Positions 25,698-34,889 of a stretch of 64,000 nucleotides of DNA are shown piece by piece. The stretch comes from Microbispora sp. NBC_01189. GTDB taxonomy: Bacteria > Actinomycetota > Actinomycetes > Streptosporangiales > Streptosporangiaceae. Position 1 is the first letter of the stretch. Each line of letters begins with the position of its first letter. The position numbers and the translations under genes are program-made. The stretch is taken from positions 6,009,501 through 6,073,500 of the forward strand of contig NZ_CP108581.1 in NCBI RefSeq assembly GCF_036010665.1. The letters run 5' to 3'. A model generated the notes under the pieces. The model saw only the letters and a list, made by a program, of their open reading frames with translations, was not told the origin of the DNA and ran no database searches.

Positions 25698-25763
25698 CTA
25701 GCGTGCTTCGGGATCGATGGCCCGTACCGGCTGGGAGCACGGATGATCCTCGATCCGGTTTTT

Positions 25764-26363
25764 TCAGCGGCGGGTGAGGGTCCAAGCGCCGTCGGCGTGG
25801 ACGCTGACGAGCCGGGTGCCGACAGGCAGAAGGGCCTTCCCCCGATACGTGCCGATCTCGTTGAAGAGCAGGTCCCCGTACGAGCCGATGCGGGTGTAGG
25901 CGTGCACGATGAAGTTCGACTCGCCGTTGTGCGCGGCGTGGAGGGTGCGCAGTCCGCGGGTGGGGGAGAGCTTGAGGATCTGGTCGCCGGTGCCCCGGAT
26001 CGTCGCCGAGCACCAGCAGCGTGCCTTGCTCAACGGGAGGAACGTCGCTGTCCAGGATCCGTCGGCCTTGATCTCCAGTGCGCTTGTGCCCTTGGTGCCG
26101 TAGTCGTTGTAGAGCACCGTCCCCTTGTAGGGGCCGATCTCGTTGACCAGGTACTCCCCGGTCTTTCCGCGGGGATCGACCGTGTGCACGATGAAGTTCG
26201 ACTCGCCGTCGTGCGTGAAGCGGACGAGGCCGGGCTTCTTCGTGGCGTGGATGCGGACGACGTCGTCGCCCTCGCCGCGGTAGGTGGTGTCGGCGTGCGC
26301 GGTGGCCGGGGCGACGAGCGCGGCGGCCGCCAGGGTCAGGACGGCGAGCGTACGACGAAACAT
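25764..26363 (-). CDS. Secreted protein with an internal duplication
   Basis: 199 residues from ATG 26363 (GAGGAG upstream), a start that gives a clean signal peptide (MFRRTLAVLTLAAAALVAPATAHA). The mature protein consists of two related halves: the first has YRGEGDDVVRIHATKKPGLVRFTHDGESNFIVHT, the second GTGDQILKLSPTRGLRTLHAAHNGESNFIVHAY, each followed by (V/F)NEIGxYxG. The NGESNFIVH block is the repeat signature. A single pair of Cys (CWC) lies between the halves. Function is unknown; repeats of this kind occur in extracellular actinomycete proteins. It sits between two minus-strand units of the island and may be a bystander. A hairpin with a flanking run of six A/T pairs follows its stop. 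Confidence 0.75.
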   Translation of the reverse strand: MFRRTLAVLTLAAAALVAPATAHADTTYRGEGDDVVRIHATKKPGLVRFTHDGESNFIVHTVDPRGKTGEYLVNEIGPYKGTVLYNDYGTKGTSALEIKADGSWTATFLPLSKARCWCSATIRGTGDQILKLSPTRGLRTLHAAHNGESNFIVHAYTRIGSYGDLLFNEIGTYRGKALLPVGTRLVSVHADGAWTLTRR

Positions 26364-26558
26364 GGGCGTTCTCCTCAGAGGGGGTGTCCAGTGAGTGAAG
26401 TACACCATATTGTGAACCGTACACACAACTCGTTATGTGGTTTGATTCGGCTCGACCGTTGTGTGGCTGCGATAGTGCATGAGAGTGGGACCGCCGGGGC
26501 CGGGAGGCGGGCGGTCCAGGTGGAGGACGAGAGGGACGGCGAAGAGCGTCGGCTCAGG

Positions 26559-29222
26559 TCAGTCGGTCTTCGCGGAGGCGCTCTCGGCCAGGCGCTGGCG
26601 TTCGGCGGCCACGACCTCCCGGGCGAGTTCGGCCTCGGACAGGTCCACGGCTTCAGGGGCGGAGTCGGCCATGTCGCTCACCCGGGCGAAGTCGTCGAAC
26701 AGCCGCTTCTTTCCCGCCACCAGTTCGACGATGCGCTGATCGACGCTGTTCTCGGACAGCAACCGGTGGACCTGCACCGACCGCACCTGACCCATCCGGT
26801 GCGCGCGGGCGATTGCCTGGGCCTCGGTGGTGGGCTTGAGCTGCGGCTCACAGATGACGACGACGGACGCGGACTGGATGTTGAGCCCGACGCCGCCGGC
26901 GACGATCTGGGCGACGAGCACGGCACCATGCCTGGCCGACGTGAACTCGTCCACCATCTGCTGGCGTCGGCCGGCCGGCACCGACCCTGTCAGGGGTCCG
27001 AACACCGCCCCCGGCAGAGAGCGGGCGAGGAGGTCCAGTATCTCCCTGAAGTAGGAGAACACGATGATGCGCCGCTCGTTCTCCTCCGCCTCGCGGACGA
27101 TCTCGACAAGCCGCTTCACCTTCTCCGACTTCGGCCCTTGGAGCATGGCCGCCTGCCGCATCTCCATGAAGTTCCCACGCCGGACGGCCGCGCGATAACA
27201 GGAGGAGTCCGCAGGGGACATGGGCAGCCATTCGTCGACCTCGATGAGCTCCGGAAGCTCGGTCAGCACGTCTTCCTGGTTGCGGCGCAGGTAAGCCGGT
27301 GCGATCTGGCGCCGGAGCGTTCTCGGCGACAGATCGTCGGCATCGACGGTGAGGTCAGGGCGGACGTAGGAGGCGAGATTGCGGAACTCGTCGACCTTGT
27401 TCTCCAACGGCGTGCCAGTGAGCAGGATCGCGCGGTCCGAGCGTGCGATGAGGTCGTTGGTCCTGATCGAGCGCCGTGCCTGGGGGTTCTTGATGAAATG
27501 AGCCTCGTCGACCACGACGCACGCCAGATCGCGAGTGTCCTTGAGCGAGCTCTCCCACCACGCCAGGGTCTCGTACGTCGTGACGGCGACTCCGCCGTCG
27601 CGCGCCCACGTCCGGGCCGCCCGCTCGCGCTCCGGTCCGTGGACGCGGTGCGCTCGCAGCTTCGACTTGCCGGTCACCTCACGGACCCAGTTCGTCACCA
27701 CCGCGGCCGGACAGATCACCAGGAAGTGGGTCTCACCCCGGCTGCGCAGATGGGCGAGCACGGCAAGTGCCTCGATGCTCTTGCCGAGGCCCATCTCGTC
27801 CCCAATGATCACCTTGCGCTGCACGAGTGCGAAGCGGGCCGCGAAGCTCTGATAGCCGCGCAGCGACGCGGTCAGGTGTTCGCCACTCAGTGCCTGGTCG
27901 CGTACCGCCTTGACGATCTCCTCAGGGAGATCCCCGTGCACGGCGTCCTCGTCCTCGGTGATGAACCCGAGTTCTGAGAGCATCGCGAAGTAGTCTGCGG
28001 GACGGGAGAGGAAGTCGTCCCACGGATCGGCGCCCACCCTGCTCGGGCCGGCCGCGGACGACCCACGAAGCAGGCCGGCTCGCCGTTTGACGATCTGGAT
28101 ACTCTCGCGGAGTCCTGCGACCGGGAGCGTCCGGGTCGGAATTACGAGAAGGTGGCTTGTTCCGCCCCCGATGGCCGCCCCCAACGGTTCGAGCTCGGCA
28201 GCGCGCTCCAGGTCGGCCGACGCGCCGCGGGTCTGACGGCACGCGTCCCATTCGGCCAAGGCGCGTAGCAAGGTAGTGGTCTCGGGGCGGCGGTTGGTGA
28301 TGTCGATGCGGACGGGCGTCTCGTCGTACGTCGTTCGCCGCAGCGTCTCGGCCGCTCCGAGCATGCGTCGTGCCGACATCTCACCGACGCCGGGCAGTCT
28401 CTGGAGAGACGCGCCGTGGTTCAGCACCTCCTGGACCGTGTCGATGCCTGCCTGGGAGAGGGGACTCAGCCGGAGGCGCTCACGGGTAGCGGCCTTCAAC
28501 GCCTCCACCGACATCTCCTGCAGGAGCCGCTGCGTCTCGGCACGCCGGACCTGCTCGCCCGCGCCGCGCGCAGCCGATCGGTACGAGGCTTCGCCGGCGA
28601 CGACTCTGGCGATGGCGGCCAGCGCCTCGGACAGGCCTTCGAAGGCCGACCGGTCCACGATCTCCGGCTGCGGGCCGGTGTGCCCGGAGACGAGACCGAA
28701 GCTAAGGGCCGGGTCGAGCAGGGCGTCGAAGCCGAGCCCCGGCGATTCGACAGTATTGGTGAAGGTTCCGAGCTGTTCCAGCCGCCTCGGTCCACCGGCT
28801 GCAGAAAACGCGGCGTGCCGGTTTCGCAGAAAATCTGCCGCGACGTCCGCCGACTGCTTTTTCGCCGATCCGGTGAAGAAGCGACGTACGCCGAGCACGG
28901 GTCCGACCTCGGCGACGGCGCGGGGCGCGTCCTTGGTGAGCAGCCACAGCAGGGCGCGATCGCCGGCTGTCGTTTCGGGGAGGTTCGCACGCTCCCACAG
29001 ATGTTTGACGATGCCCATGTCGTCAGGTTGAAGCCGGACCACACTCCAAGCGGCTTCGCCCGCTCGGGTGATCTCGACGCTGCGCGAGCGCAGCTGCTCC
29101 TCGCGGCTATCGGCGGTCTCGCGTACGGCGTGGTGCCAGGCCTGCAGGTCCGCGGCGCGCTGTTCCCACTGCTTGAAGCCCGTCACGAGACGGCGAATCT
29201 GTTCGCGCTCTGTTTTGTCCAT
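26559..29222 (-). CDS. SNF2-family helicase with internal helix-hairpin-helix
   Basis: 887 residues from ATG 29222; an in-frame TTG at 29234 is an alternative. Residues 1-430 are an N-terminal region unique to this type, including the helix-hairpin-helix LQRLPGVGEMSARRMLGAAE (about 275-295). The SNF2 motor follows: IIGDEMGLGKS (Lys481), DEAH (572-575), LLTGTPLENK, and C-terminal motifs VFSYFREILD, AQIVAGGVGLNIQSA and ARAHRMGQ. It lacks an obvious nuclease domain. It is divergently oriented from the second SNF2 gene, with about 140 bases between starts. It probably remodels or translocates on DNA in the same system. Confidence 0.85.
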   Translation of the reverse strand: MDKTEREQIRRLVTGFKQWEQRAADLQAWHHAVRETADSREEQLRSRSVEITRAGEAAWSVVRLQPDDMGIVKHLWERANLPETTAGDRALLWLLTKDAPRAVAEVGPVLGVRRFFTGSAKKQSADVAADFLRNRHAAFSAAGGPRRLEQLGTFTNTVESPGLGFDALLDPALSFGLVSGHTGPQPEIVDRSAFEGLSEALAAIARVVAGEASYRSAARGAGEQVRRAETQRLLQEMSVEALKAATRERLRLSPLSQAGIDTVQEVLNHGASLQRLPGVGEMSARRMLGAAETLRRTTYDETPVRIDITNRRPETTTLLRALAEWDACRQTRGASADLERAAELEPLGAAIGGGTSHLLVIPTRTLPVAGLRESIQIVKRRAGLLRGSSAAGPSRVGADPWDDFLSRPADYFAMLSELGFITEDEDAVHGDLPEEIVKAVRDQALSGEHLTASLRGYQSFAARFALVQRKVIIGDEMGLGKSIEALAVLAHLRSRGETHFLVICPAAVVTNWVREVTGKSKLRAHRVHGPERERAARTWARDGGVAVTTYETLAWWESSLKDTRDLACVVVDEAHFIKNPQARRSIRTNDLIARSDRAILLTGTPLENKVDEFRNLASYVRPDLTVDADDLSPRTLRRQIAPAYLRRNQEDVLTELPELIEVDEWLPMSPADSSCYRAAVRRGNFMEMRQAAMLQGPKSEKVKRLVEIVREAEENERRIIVFSYFREILDLLARSLPGAVFGPLTGSVPAGRRQQMVDEFTSARHGAVLVAQIVAGGVGLNIQSASVVVICEPQLKPTTEAQAIARAHRMGQVRSVQVHRLLSENSVDQRIVELVAGKKRLFDDFARVSDMADSAPEAVDLSEAELAREVVAAERQRLAESASAKTD

Positions 29223-29365
29223 GCCTCGCCACAAAGAATCGATAAGTTGGCGTCCGGCGATGGTAAAGCACTCCGGTATGGCTGGAACAGCGCTACAGGG
29301 ACACAGCCGGTTCCGGCGTCACTCTTGTCGACGGAGTCCACGGCTTGACGATCTGGAGGTCATCG

Positions 29366-32300
29366 GTGCGGCTTGAGGATCTTGTGTCTGGTGTCCGGGT
29401 GTCCGGGGTGGTGCCCGGCGAGACGGTCTCGGTGATCGCCGCGCAGTGGCACGGATCCGACGCCCTGGAGCTGACCTACAAGACCCTCGACGGGGGACTG
29501 CGCCAGCAGGTCCTCTTCCGTACCGACGAGGCGAGATTGAGTCTCTCCGACGCGGGCAGCCGCCCGTTCGACGCGGATCCGGAGGAGTTCCGGCTGGTCG
29601 CCGAGGCGCAGCGGATCTCACTGGCCGGTCTGTTCGATCCGATGCTGGCGGTCGCCACCAGCGCCGTGCAGCCGCTGCCCCACCAGATCCGGGCCGTGTA
29701 CGACGAGATGCTCAACCGCACACCGCTGCGGTTCCTCCTGGCCGACGATCCTGGTGCCGGTAAGACGATCATGGCTGGCCTGTACATCAAGGAGCTTCTG
29801 CTCCGCGACGACGTGAAGCGCTGCCTGATCGTGGCACCCGGTGGACTGGTCGACCAGTGGCAGGACGAGCTGTTCTTCAAGTTCGGCCTGCGCTTCGACA
29901 TCCTGACCACCGATATGGTCGCCACCGCGCTCGGGTCGAGCGTCTTCGAGCAGTACCCGCTGCTCATCGCGCGGATGGACCAGCTCGCGCGCAACGAGGA
30001 TCTGGCCGTACAGCTCGACGACGCCGAGTTCGACCTGGTTGTCGTGGACGAGGCCCACCGGATGGGCGCGCACTACTTCGGCGGCAAGCTGAACAAGACC
30101 CGCCGCTTTCAGCTCGGCGAAAGGCTACGGGACCGCACTCGTCACCTGCTCCTGATGACGGCCACCCCACATGCCGGAAAGGAAGAGGACTTCCACCTCT
30201 TCCTGACGCTTCTCGAGCGTGATGGCTTCGAGGGCAGGTTCAAGGCGGGCGTCCACAGGGCGGATACCACGGGGCTCATGCGACGCATGCTCAAGGAGGA
30301 TCTGCTTACCTTCGATGGCAAGCCACTCTTTCCGGAACGTATCGCTCAGACCGTGCCGTACGAGCTCACCGAAGACGAGCAGGACCTCTACGAGCGCGTG
30401 ACCGAGTACGTACGCGAGGGGATGAACCGAGCCGATCGTCTGGACGACAAGCGCCGTAACACCGTCGGCTTCGCGCTGACCGTCCTGCAGAGGCGTCTCG
30501 CCTCCAGCCCCGAGGCGATCTACCAGTCCCTGGTACGGCGCGCCGCACGGCTGCAGCGCCGCAGAGACGACCTGCTCCAGGGCCGGGGGGTCGCCGGCGA
30601 GCCCGCTCCGGTCGATCCGGCCGAGTGGGACGACGACGAGCACAGCGCCGAAGAGGTCGAGCGAGTGGAGGAGGAGCTGCTCGACGCGGCCACCGCGGCC
30701 CGCACCATCGAGGAGCTCAACGCCGAACTGGCGGATCTCGACCAGCTCATCCATGTCGCTCTGCGTGTCCGCAATCTTGACACCGACCGCAAGTGGGTCG
30801 AGCTGCGCAAGATCCTCGACGACAACGACCTCATCCATCCCGGCGCGGAGAAGCCACGCAAGCTGATCGTGTTCACCGAGCACCGCGACACCCTCGCCTA
30901 TCTCTTACGCAAGATCAGCTCGCTCTTCGGCAGATCCGGCACCGTACAGGCCATCCATGGAGGCGTCAGGCGTGCCGGCCGGCGTGCCATCACCGAAGAG
31001 TTCACCAAGAACCCGGCCTGCCAGGTGCTGCTGGCCACCGACGCGGCCGGAGAGGGGCTCAACCTGCAGGCCGCCCATCTGATGGTCAACTACGACCTTC
31101 CGTGGAACCCCAATCGAATCGAGCAGCGCTTCGGCCGCGTGCACCGCATCGGCCAGACCGAGGTGTGCCGCCTGTGGAACCTCGTTGCCGCCAACACCCG
31201 CGAGGGTGAGGTGTTCAGCCGGCTGCTGCACAAGGTCGAGGAGCAGCGCAAGGCCTACGGCGGCAAGGTCTTCGACGTTCTGGGGTCGGCTTTCGACGAG
31301 ACGCCGCTGCGCGACCTGCTGATCGAGGCCATCCGGTACGGCGACCTTCCCGAGACCCGCTCCAGGATGGAACAGGTCATCGATGAGTCAGTCGCCCACG
31401 GCCTCAAGGAGCTTCTCCAGGAACGCGCGCTCACCCACGACGCCCTGTCGGCCGCGGACCTGGCGCAGATACAGCGTGTCATGGAGGAGGCCCGCGCCCG
31501 CCGGCTGCAGCCGCACTACGTCGAGTGGGCCTTCCGTTTCGCCGTCCAGCGCCTTGGCGGCCGGCTCACGAGACGGGAACGCGGTCGCTACGAGATCGCC
31601 CATGTGCCCGCGGTCGTCCGCGCCGTCACCAAACACGGCCCTGTCGCCACCCGCTACGAGCGGGTCACGTTCGAACTCGACCGCGTCGACGTCCGGGACA
31701 AGCCACCCGCCGACCTCATCGCACCCGGGCACCCGCTCCACGACGCCGTCGCCGAGCTCACCATCACCCAGCTCCGCCACACCCTTGAGCGCGGGACCGT
31801 CCTGGTCTCCGCGGCTGTAGAGGAGCCGACGCTGCTGGTCGGTGTCGTGGAGGAAGTCGTCGACGGCACCGGAGCCTCTATCGCCAGGCGGTTCGGATAC
31901 GCCCACGTCGATGCCGCCGGCCGGGTCGAGCCCGCCGGCCCTGCGCCCTACCTCGACTGCGTGGCCGCCCCTCGCACTCCCGCCGTGGCGGCGGTCACGA
32001 AAATGGCCTGGCTCGCCGAGGCGGAGTCCCGGGCCCGGACCTGGATCATCGGTCATCAGCTCAAGGAGTACCTCGCCGAGGTGTCACCCCGTCGGCTCGA
32101 GGAGATCAAACGGACACGGGCACGGGTCCACGAGCGTCTGGTCCACGAGTCGAACCGGCTCATCGGTGAGGCGGTCGCAGCGCAGGAGAAGGAGCGCGCC
32201 GGCATCAGGCCGAAGGAGAGCTCCGACAGCCTCAGGCGCAAGGCAAAGGATCTCCAGGCCCGGAGGGAGATCCGTCTGGCGCTTTTGGAGCAGCAGGTGC

Positions 32301-32794
32301 AGCTGGCCACCAAGCCGCCGCGCATCATGACCGCCGCGCTGGTGCTGCCGCTGTCCATGGTCAAGACCGAGATCGCAGCGGACGCCCCCGTCCACGCCGG
32401 AGAGACCAAGGCTGTCGAGCGGCGCGGCGTCGAGCTGGTGCTCGCCGCCGAGCGTGCCCTCGGCCGGGAGCCGCGGGAACAGGCGTTCAACAACCCCGGT
32501 TACGACGTCCTGTCCCTGCCTGCCGATGACGGCCCCTCGATCCGAATCGAGGTCAAGGCACGTCTCGAAGGAGCCGAGGACTTCTACGTCACCCACAACG
32601 AGATCGTCACCGGCAAGAACGCTGCTCCCCACTACCGGCTCGCCCTGGTCACCGTCAGTACGGCCGGTCCTGAGCACGACCGGGTGCGGTACGTAGCCGA
32701 CCCCTTCGCCGGCGTCGACCTCGGCGACCTCGCCGCGACCGGCGTCCGCGCCGACTGGCTGAAAACCTGGACCGCCGCCACGGCACCCTTCTGA
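29366..32794 (+). CDS. SNF2/DEAH helicase with DUF3883-like C-terminus (DrmD-like)
   Basis: 1142 residues from GTG 29366 (GGAGG six bases upstream). Motifs: DDPGAGKT (Lys133), DEAH (228-231), LLMTATPHAGKE, FTEHRDTLAYL, LLATDAAGEGLNLQAA and QRFGRVHRIGQ. Long coiled-coil insertions occur around 390-480 and 920-990. The C-terminal ~110 residues read NNPGYDVLSLP ... IRIEVKA (Asp, then Glu-x-Lys at about 1062-1064), matching DUF3883, a PD-(D/E)XK-like domain. The overall layout is that of DrmD of class 1 DISARM and of related orphan helicases. No DrmA, DrmB or DrmC is present. It is convergent with the MBL nuclease gene across a hairpin. Confidence 0.87.
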   Translation: MRLEDLVSGVRVSGVVPGETVSVIAAQWHGSDALELTYKTLDGGLRQQVLFRTDEARLSLSDAGSRPFDADPEEFRLVAEAQRISLAGLFDPMLAVATSAVQPLPHQIRAVYDEMLNRTPLRFLLADDPGAGKTIMAGLYIKELLLRDDVKRCLIVAPGGLVDQWQDELFFKFGLRFDILTTDMVATALGSSVFEQYPLLIARMDQLARNEDLAVQLDDAEFDLVVVDEAHRMGAHYFGGKLNKTRRFQLGERLRDRTRHLLLMTATPHAGKEEDFHLFLTLLERDGFEGRFKAGVHRADTTGLMRRMLKEDLLTFDGKPLFPERIAQTVPYELTEDEQDLYERVTEYVREGMNRADRLDDKRRNTVGFALTVLQRRLASSPEAIYQSLVRRAARLQRRRDDLLQGRGVAGEPAPVDPAEWDDDEHSAEEVERVEEELLDAATAARTIEELNAELADLDQLIHVALRVRNLDTDRKWVELRKILDDNDLIHPGAEKPRKLIVFTEHRDTLAYLLRKISSLFGRSGTVQAIHGGVRRAGRRAITEEFTKNPACQVLLATDAAGEGLNLQAAHLMVNYDLPWNPNRIEQRFGRVHRIGQTEVCRLWNLVAANTREGEVFSRLLHKVEEQRKAYGGKVFDVLGSAFDETPLRDLLIEAIRYGDLPETRSRMEQVIDESVAHGLKELLQERALTHDALSAADLAQIQRVMEEARARRLQPHYVEWAFRFAVQRLGGRLTRRERGRYEIAHVPAVVRAVTKHGPVATRYERVTFELDRVDVRDKPPADLIAPGHPLHDAVAELTITQLRHTLERGTVLVSAAVEEPTLLVGVVEEVVDGTGASIARRFGYAHVDAAGRVEPAGPAPYLDCVAAPRTPAVAAVTKMAWLAEAESRARTWIIGHQLKEYLAEVSPRRLEEIKRTRARVHERLVHESNRLIGEAVAAQEKERAGIRPKESSDSLRRKAKDLQARREIRLALLEQQVQLATKPPRIMTAALVLPLSMVKTEIAADAPVHAGETKAVERRGVELVLAAERALGREPREQAFNNPGYDVLSLPADDGPSIRIEVKARLEGAEDFYVTHNEIVTGKNAAPHYRLALVTVSTAGPEHDRVRYVADPFAGVDLGDLAATGVRADWLKTWTAATAPF

Positions 32795-32799
32795 TCTGT

Positions 32800-32819
32800 G
32801 CCGCCGCTCAGCGGGCGGC
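32800..32819. terminator. Hairpin between convergent helicase and MBL nuclease genes
   Basis: GCCGCC-N8-GGCGGC stem six bases after the helicase stop, in a 46-base convergent gap. Confidence 0.5.
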
Positions 32820-32840
32820 CTGGCAACTCACCGGCGTGAG

Positions 32841-34889
32841 TCAGTTGCCGCCCCATTGGGCGGTGGTCGTCGGGGTGTGGCCCCGGACCTGCAGGACCTT
32901 GGCGAAATCCCACTGGCGGTGGCGCAGGCCGTGCACGAGCATCACCTCACGGGCGCCCACCTCGTCGGCGATGTCCAGAAGCCCCCGTCTGTCGGCGTGG
33001 GCGGACAGGCGCATCATCTCGACGCGGGCGCGCAACGGGATCTCCTTCTCCACACCATGATCGTTGACGGGCAGGTGTGGCGCCTGCTTCTCGACCAGCT
33101 GGAGCAGCCTTGCGCCGGGGGACTCCTCGTCCTGGTAGCCGGAGAGGAACAACGCGCTGCGGGGCTCCGGCAGGATCCGGGCGGCCCACTGCACGGCAGG
33201 GCCCCCGGTGAGCATGCCCGACGTCGTGATCACGACGCCGGAGGTGAACGATTCCAGGTCACCGGGACGCCGCGCGCGGGCCACGCCGTCGCCGAGGACG
33301 CGCAGCGGAGCCGGCCGGTCCGCAGTGATGCGTTCGAAGGATGACGTCACATCGGCGGCCATCCCGTCGAGCAGCACGGGCACGTGCGGCAGGTGCCTGC
33401 GCATGATCATGGCGAGTTCCTGCGCCCGGCCCAGCGCGAAGGCCGGGATGAGCACGCGTCCGCCGGCCGCGTACACCTCCTCGACCGCGCGGACGAGGTC
33501 GGTGACGCGGGTCTCGCGTGCGCTGTGATCCTCGGCGCAGCAGGTGGACTCCATGACGAGGAGATCCGCCTCGCGGGCCGAGTCGGGCAGACAGAAGCCG
33601 TCCACGGTCTCCTGGCGGAAGCCGGAGATGTCACCCGTGACGACGACGCGCTGGTCCCCGGCCCGGACGACGACTCCGGCGGCGCCGAGGATGTGCCCGG
33701 CCGGGAACAGCTCCACCGAGAGATCACCGATCCCGCGTACGGCGCCGAACGGGACCTCCTCGCAGCGCTGTACGGCCGCCTCCACCGCACGGCGCGAGTA
33801 CAGGACCGCGCCGTCCGCGCCCCATCGGTGGTGGAGCCGTTCCCGCTCGCTCATCAGCTTCGCCGAGTCGGCCCACATCCGGGGCATCAGCGCGGTCGTC
33901 TCCGGAGTGGCCAGGATCCGCAGATCCGGCAGGCGTTCGACCAGGGCAGGGACGTAGCCGCAGTGGTCGGTGTGCGCGTGGGTGACCACGACGGCGTGGA
34001 CCGGCCCGGTCAGGGCCTGGTCGACGTCGCGCGGCGGAAGCGCCGGGTCGCCGGGCCGCAGCCCGGCGTCGACGAGCAGGCGGGTCCCGCCCGCCTCGAC
34101 GAGCACGCAGGACCCGCCGATCTCCTCGGCGCCTCCCAGGGGGTGAACGCGCAGGTGACGTTCGCCGGTCACGGTCACCCGATGCGGCGCCGGCACCGGG
34201 CGCGGGGGCGCGGCCAGGGTCTGGAGCGCCGTCGCGAGAACCTCCGGCGCGATGCCGGCGGTCCGCGCCGCGCGGACGAGGGGAGCCTCGGACTCCTTGT
34301 CCGGTACGGTCCGGACGTTGCGCGGGTCCCGTTCCTCCGGTCCCTCGTCGTCGGCGTCGGGGGCCCGCTGCAGGACCGCCAGCAGGGTGGACGCCAGCAC
34401 GCGGGGATCGCGCAGCCGCCGTTGCAACGCCGCCACCTGGGTGTCCAGCTCCTCGGCCCGCTTCTCGGCGTCGGCGAGCGCGCTCCTGGCGCTCTGGAAG
34501 GCCTGGTCGGAGTGCTCGTGCCGCCCCTTGGCCGTCGCCAGCCTGGCCCGGAGATCGTCGGTCTTCTCCTGATGGCGCTTGCGCAGGGTGCGGCGCGTGG
34601 CGCTCTCCCTGTTCAACCGCTCCGCGAGGCGTAAGCCGGCCCGGACGACGTCGTCGTCGGGCGAGAGGAGCAGGATGACGACGGCCTTCGCGTCCGGCTG
34701 GCCGCGGTCGTCGGACAGGTCCTCGCGGAGCCGGGCGCGGAGGGCCGGCACCCGGACCAGCGCGTCGACGATCATTTGGCGGTTGTCGGCGGTGAACCGC
34801 TTCGCGTCGTGTCCTCTCCCGGCCATCCCCGGCCGGGAGAGGATCACCTCCGCCGCGGCGTGCAGAACCGGGAGGAGAAGGTCCGTCAC
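32841..34889 (-). CDS. Beta-CASP metallo-beta-lactamase nuclease with coiled-coil N-terminus
   Basis: 682 residues from GTG 34889, whose GTGA overlaps the stop of the giant ATPase gene. Residues 1-235 are helical, with a coiled coil at about 85-165. The MBL domain follows: HAHTDH (304-309), GHILGAAG, VVTGDIS, and beta-CASP signatures LVMEST (motif A Glu), RLSAHADR (motif B His) and VMLVHG (motif C His). All metal ligands and beta-CASP residues appear intact, as in CPSF73/YSH1-type RNases. It is therefore probably an active RNA (or DNA) endonuclease. Its tight coupling to the ATPase suggests the ATPase regulates or delivers it. Confidence 0.88.
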   Translation of the reverse strand: MTDLLLPVLHAAAEVILSRPGMAGRGHDAKRFTADNRQMIVDALVRVPALRARLREDLSDDRGQPDAKAVVILLLSPDDDVVRAGLRLAERLNRESATRRTLRKRHQEKTDDLRARLATAKGRHEHSDQAFQSARSALADAEKRAEELDTQVAALQRRLRDPRVLASTLLAVLQRAPDADDEGPEERDPRNVRTVPDKESEAPLVRAARTAGIAPEVLATALQTLAAPPRPVPAPHRVTVTGERHLRVHPLGGAEEIGGSCVLVEAGGTRLLVDAGLRPGDPALPPRDVDQALTGPVHAVVVTHAHTDHCGYVPALVERLPDLRILATPETTALMPRMWADSAKLMSERERLHHRWGADGAVLYSRRAVEAAVQRCEEVPFGAVRGIGDLSVELFPAGHILGAAGVVVRAGDQRVVVTGDISGFRQETVDGFCLPDSAREADLLVMESTCCAEDHSARETRVTDLVRAVEEVYAAGGRVLIPAFALGRAQELAMIMRRHLPHVPVLLDGMAADVTSSFERITADRPAPLRVLGDGVARARRPGDLESFTSGVVITTSGMLTGGPAVQWAARILPEPRSALFLSGYQDEESPGARLLQLVEKQAPHLPVNDHGVEKEIPLRARVEMMRLSAHADRRGLLDIADEVGAREVMLVHGLRHRQWDFAKVLQVRGHTPTTTAQWGGN

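Noticed and set aside
25708..25764. A second plus-strand intrinsic terminator or small RNA near 25.75 kb
   Set aside because: A GGATCGA/TCGATCC stem precedes six T, but the loop is over 30 bases, the stem is imperfect and no promoter was found; it more likely serves as the hairpin after the secreted protein gene.
29366..32794. A DISARM locus
   Set aside because: Only a DrmD-like helicase is present; DrmA, DrmB, DrmC and a methyltransferase are missing.
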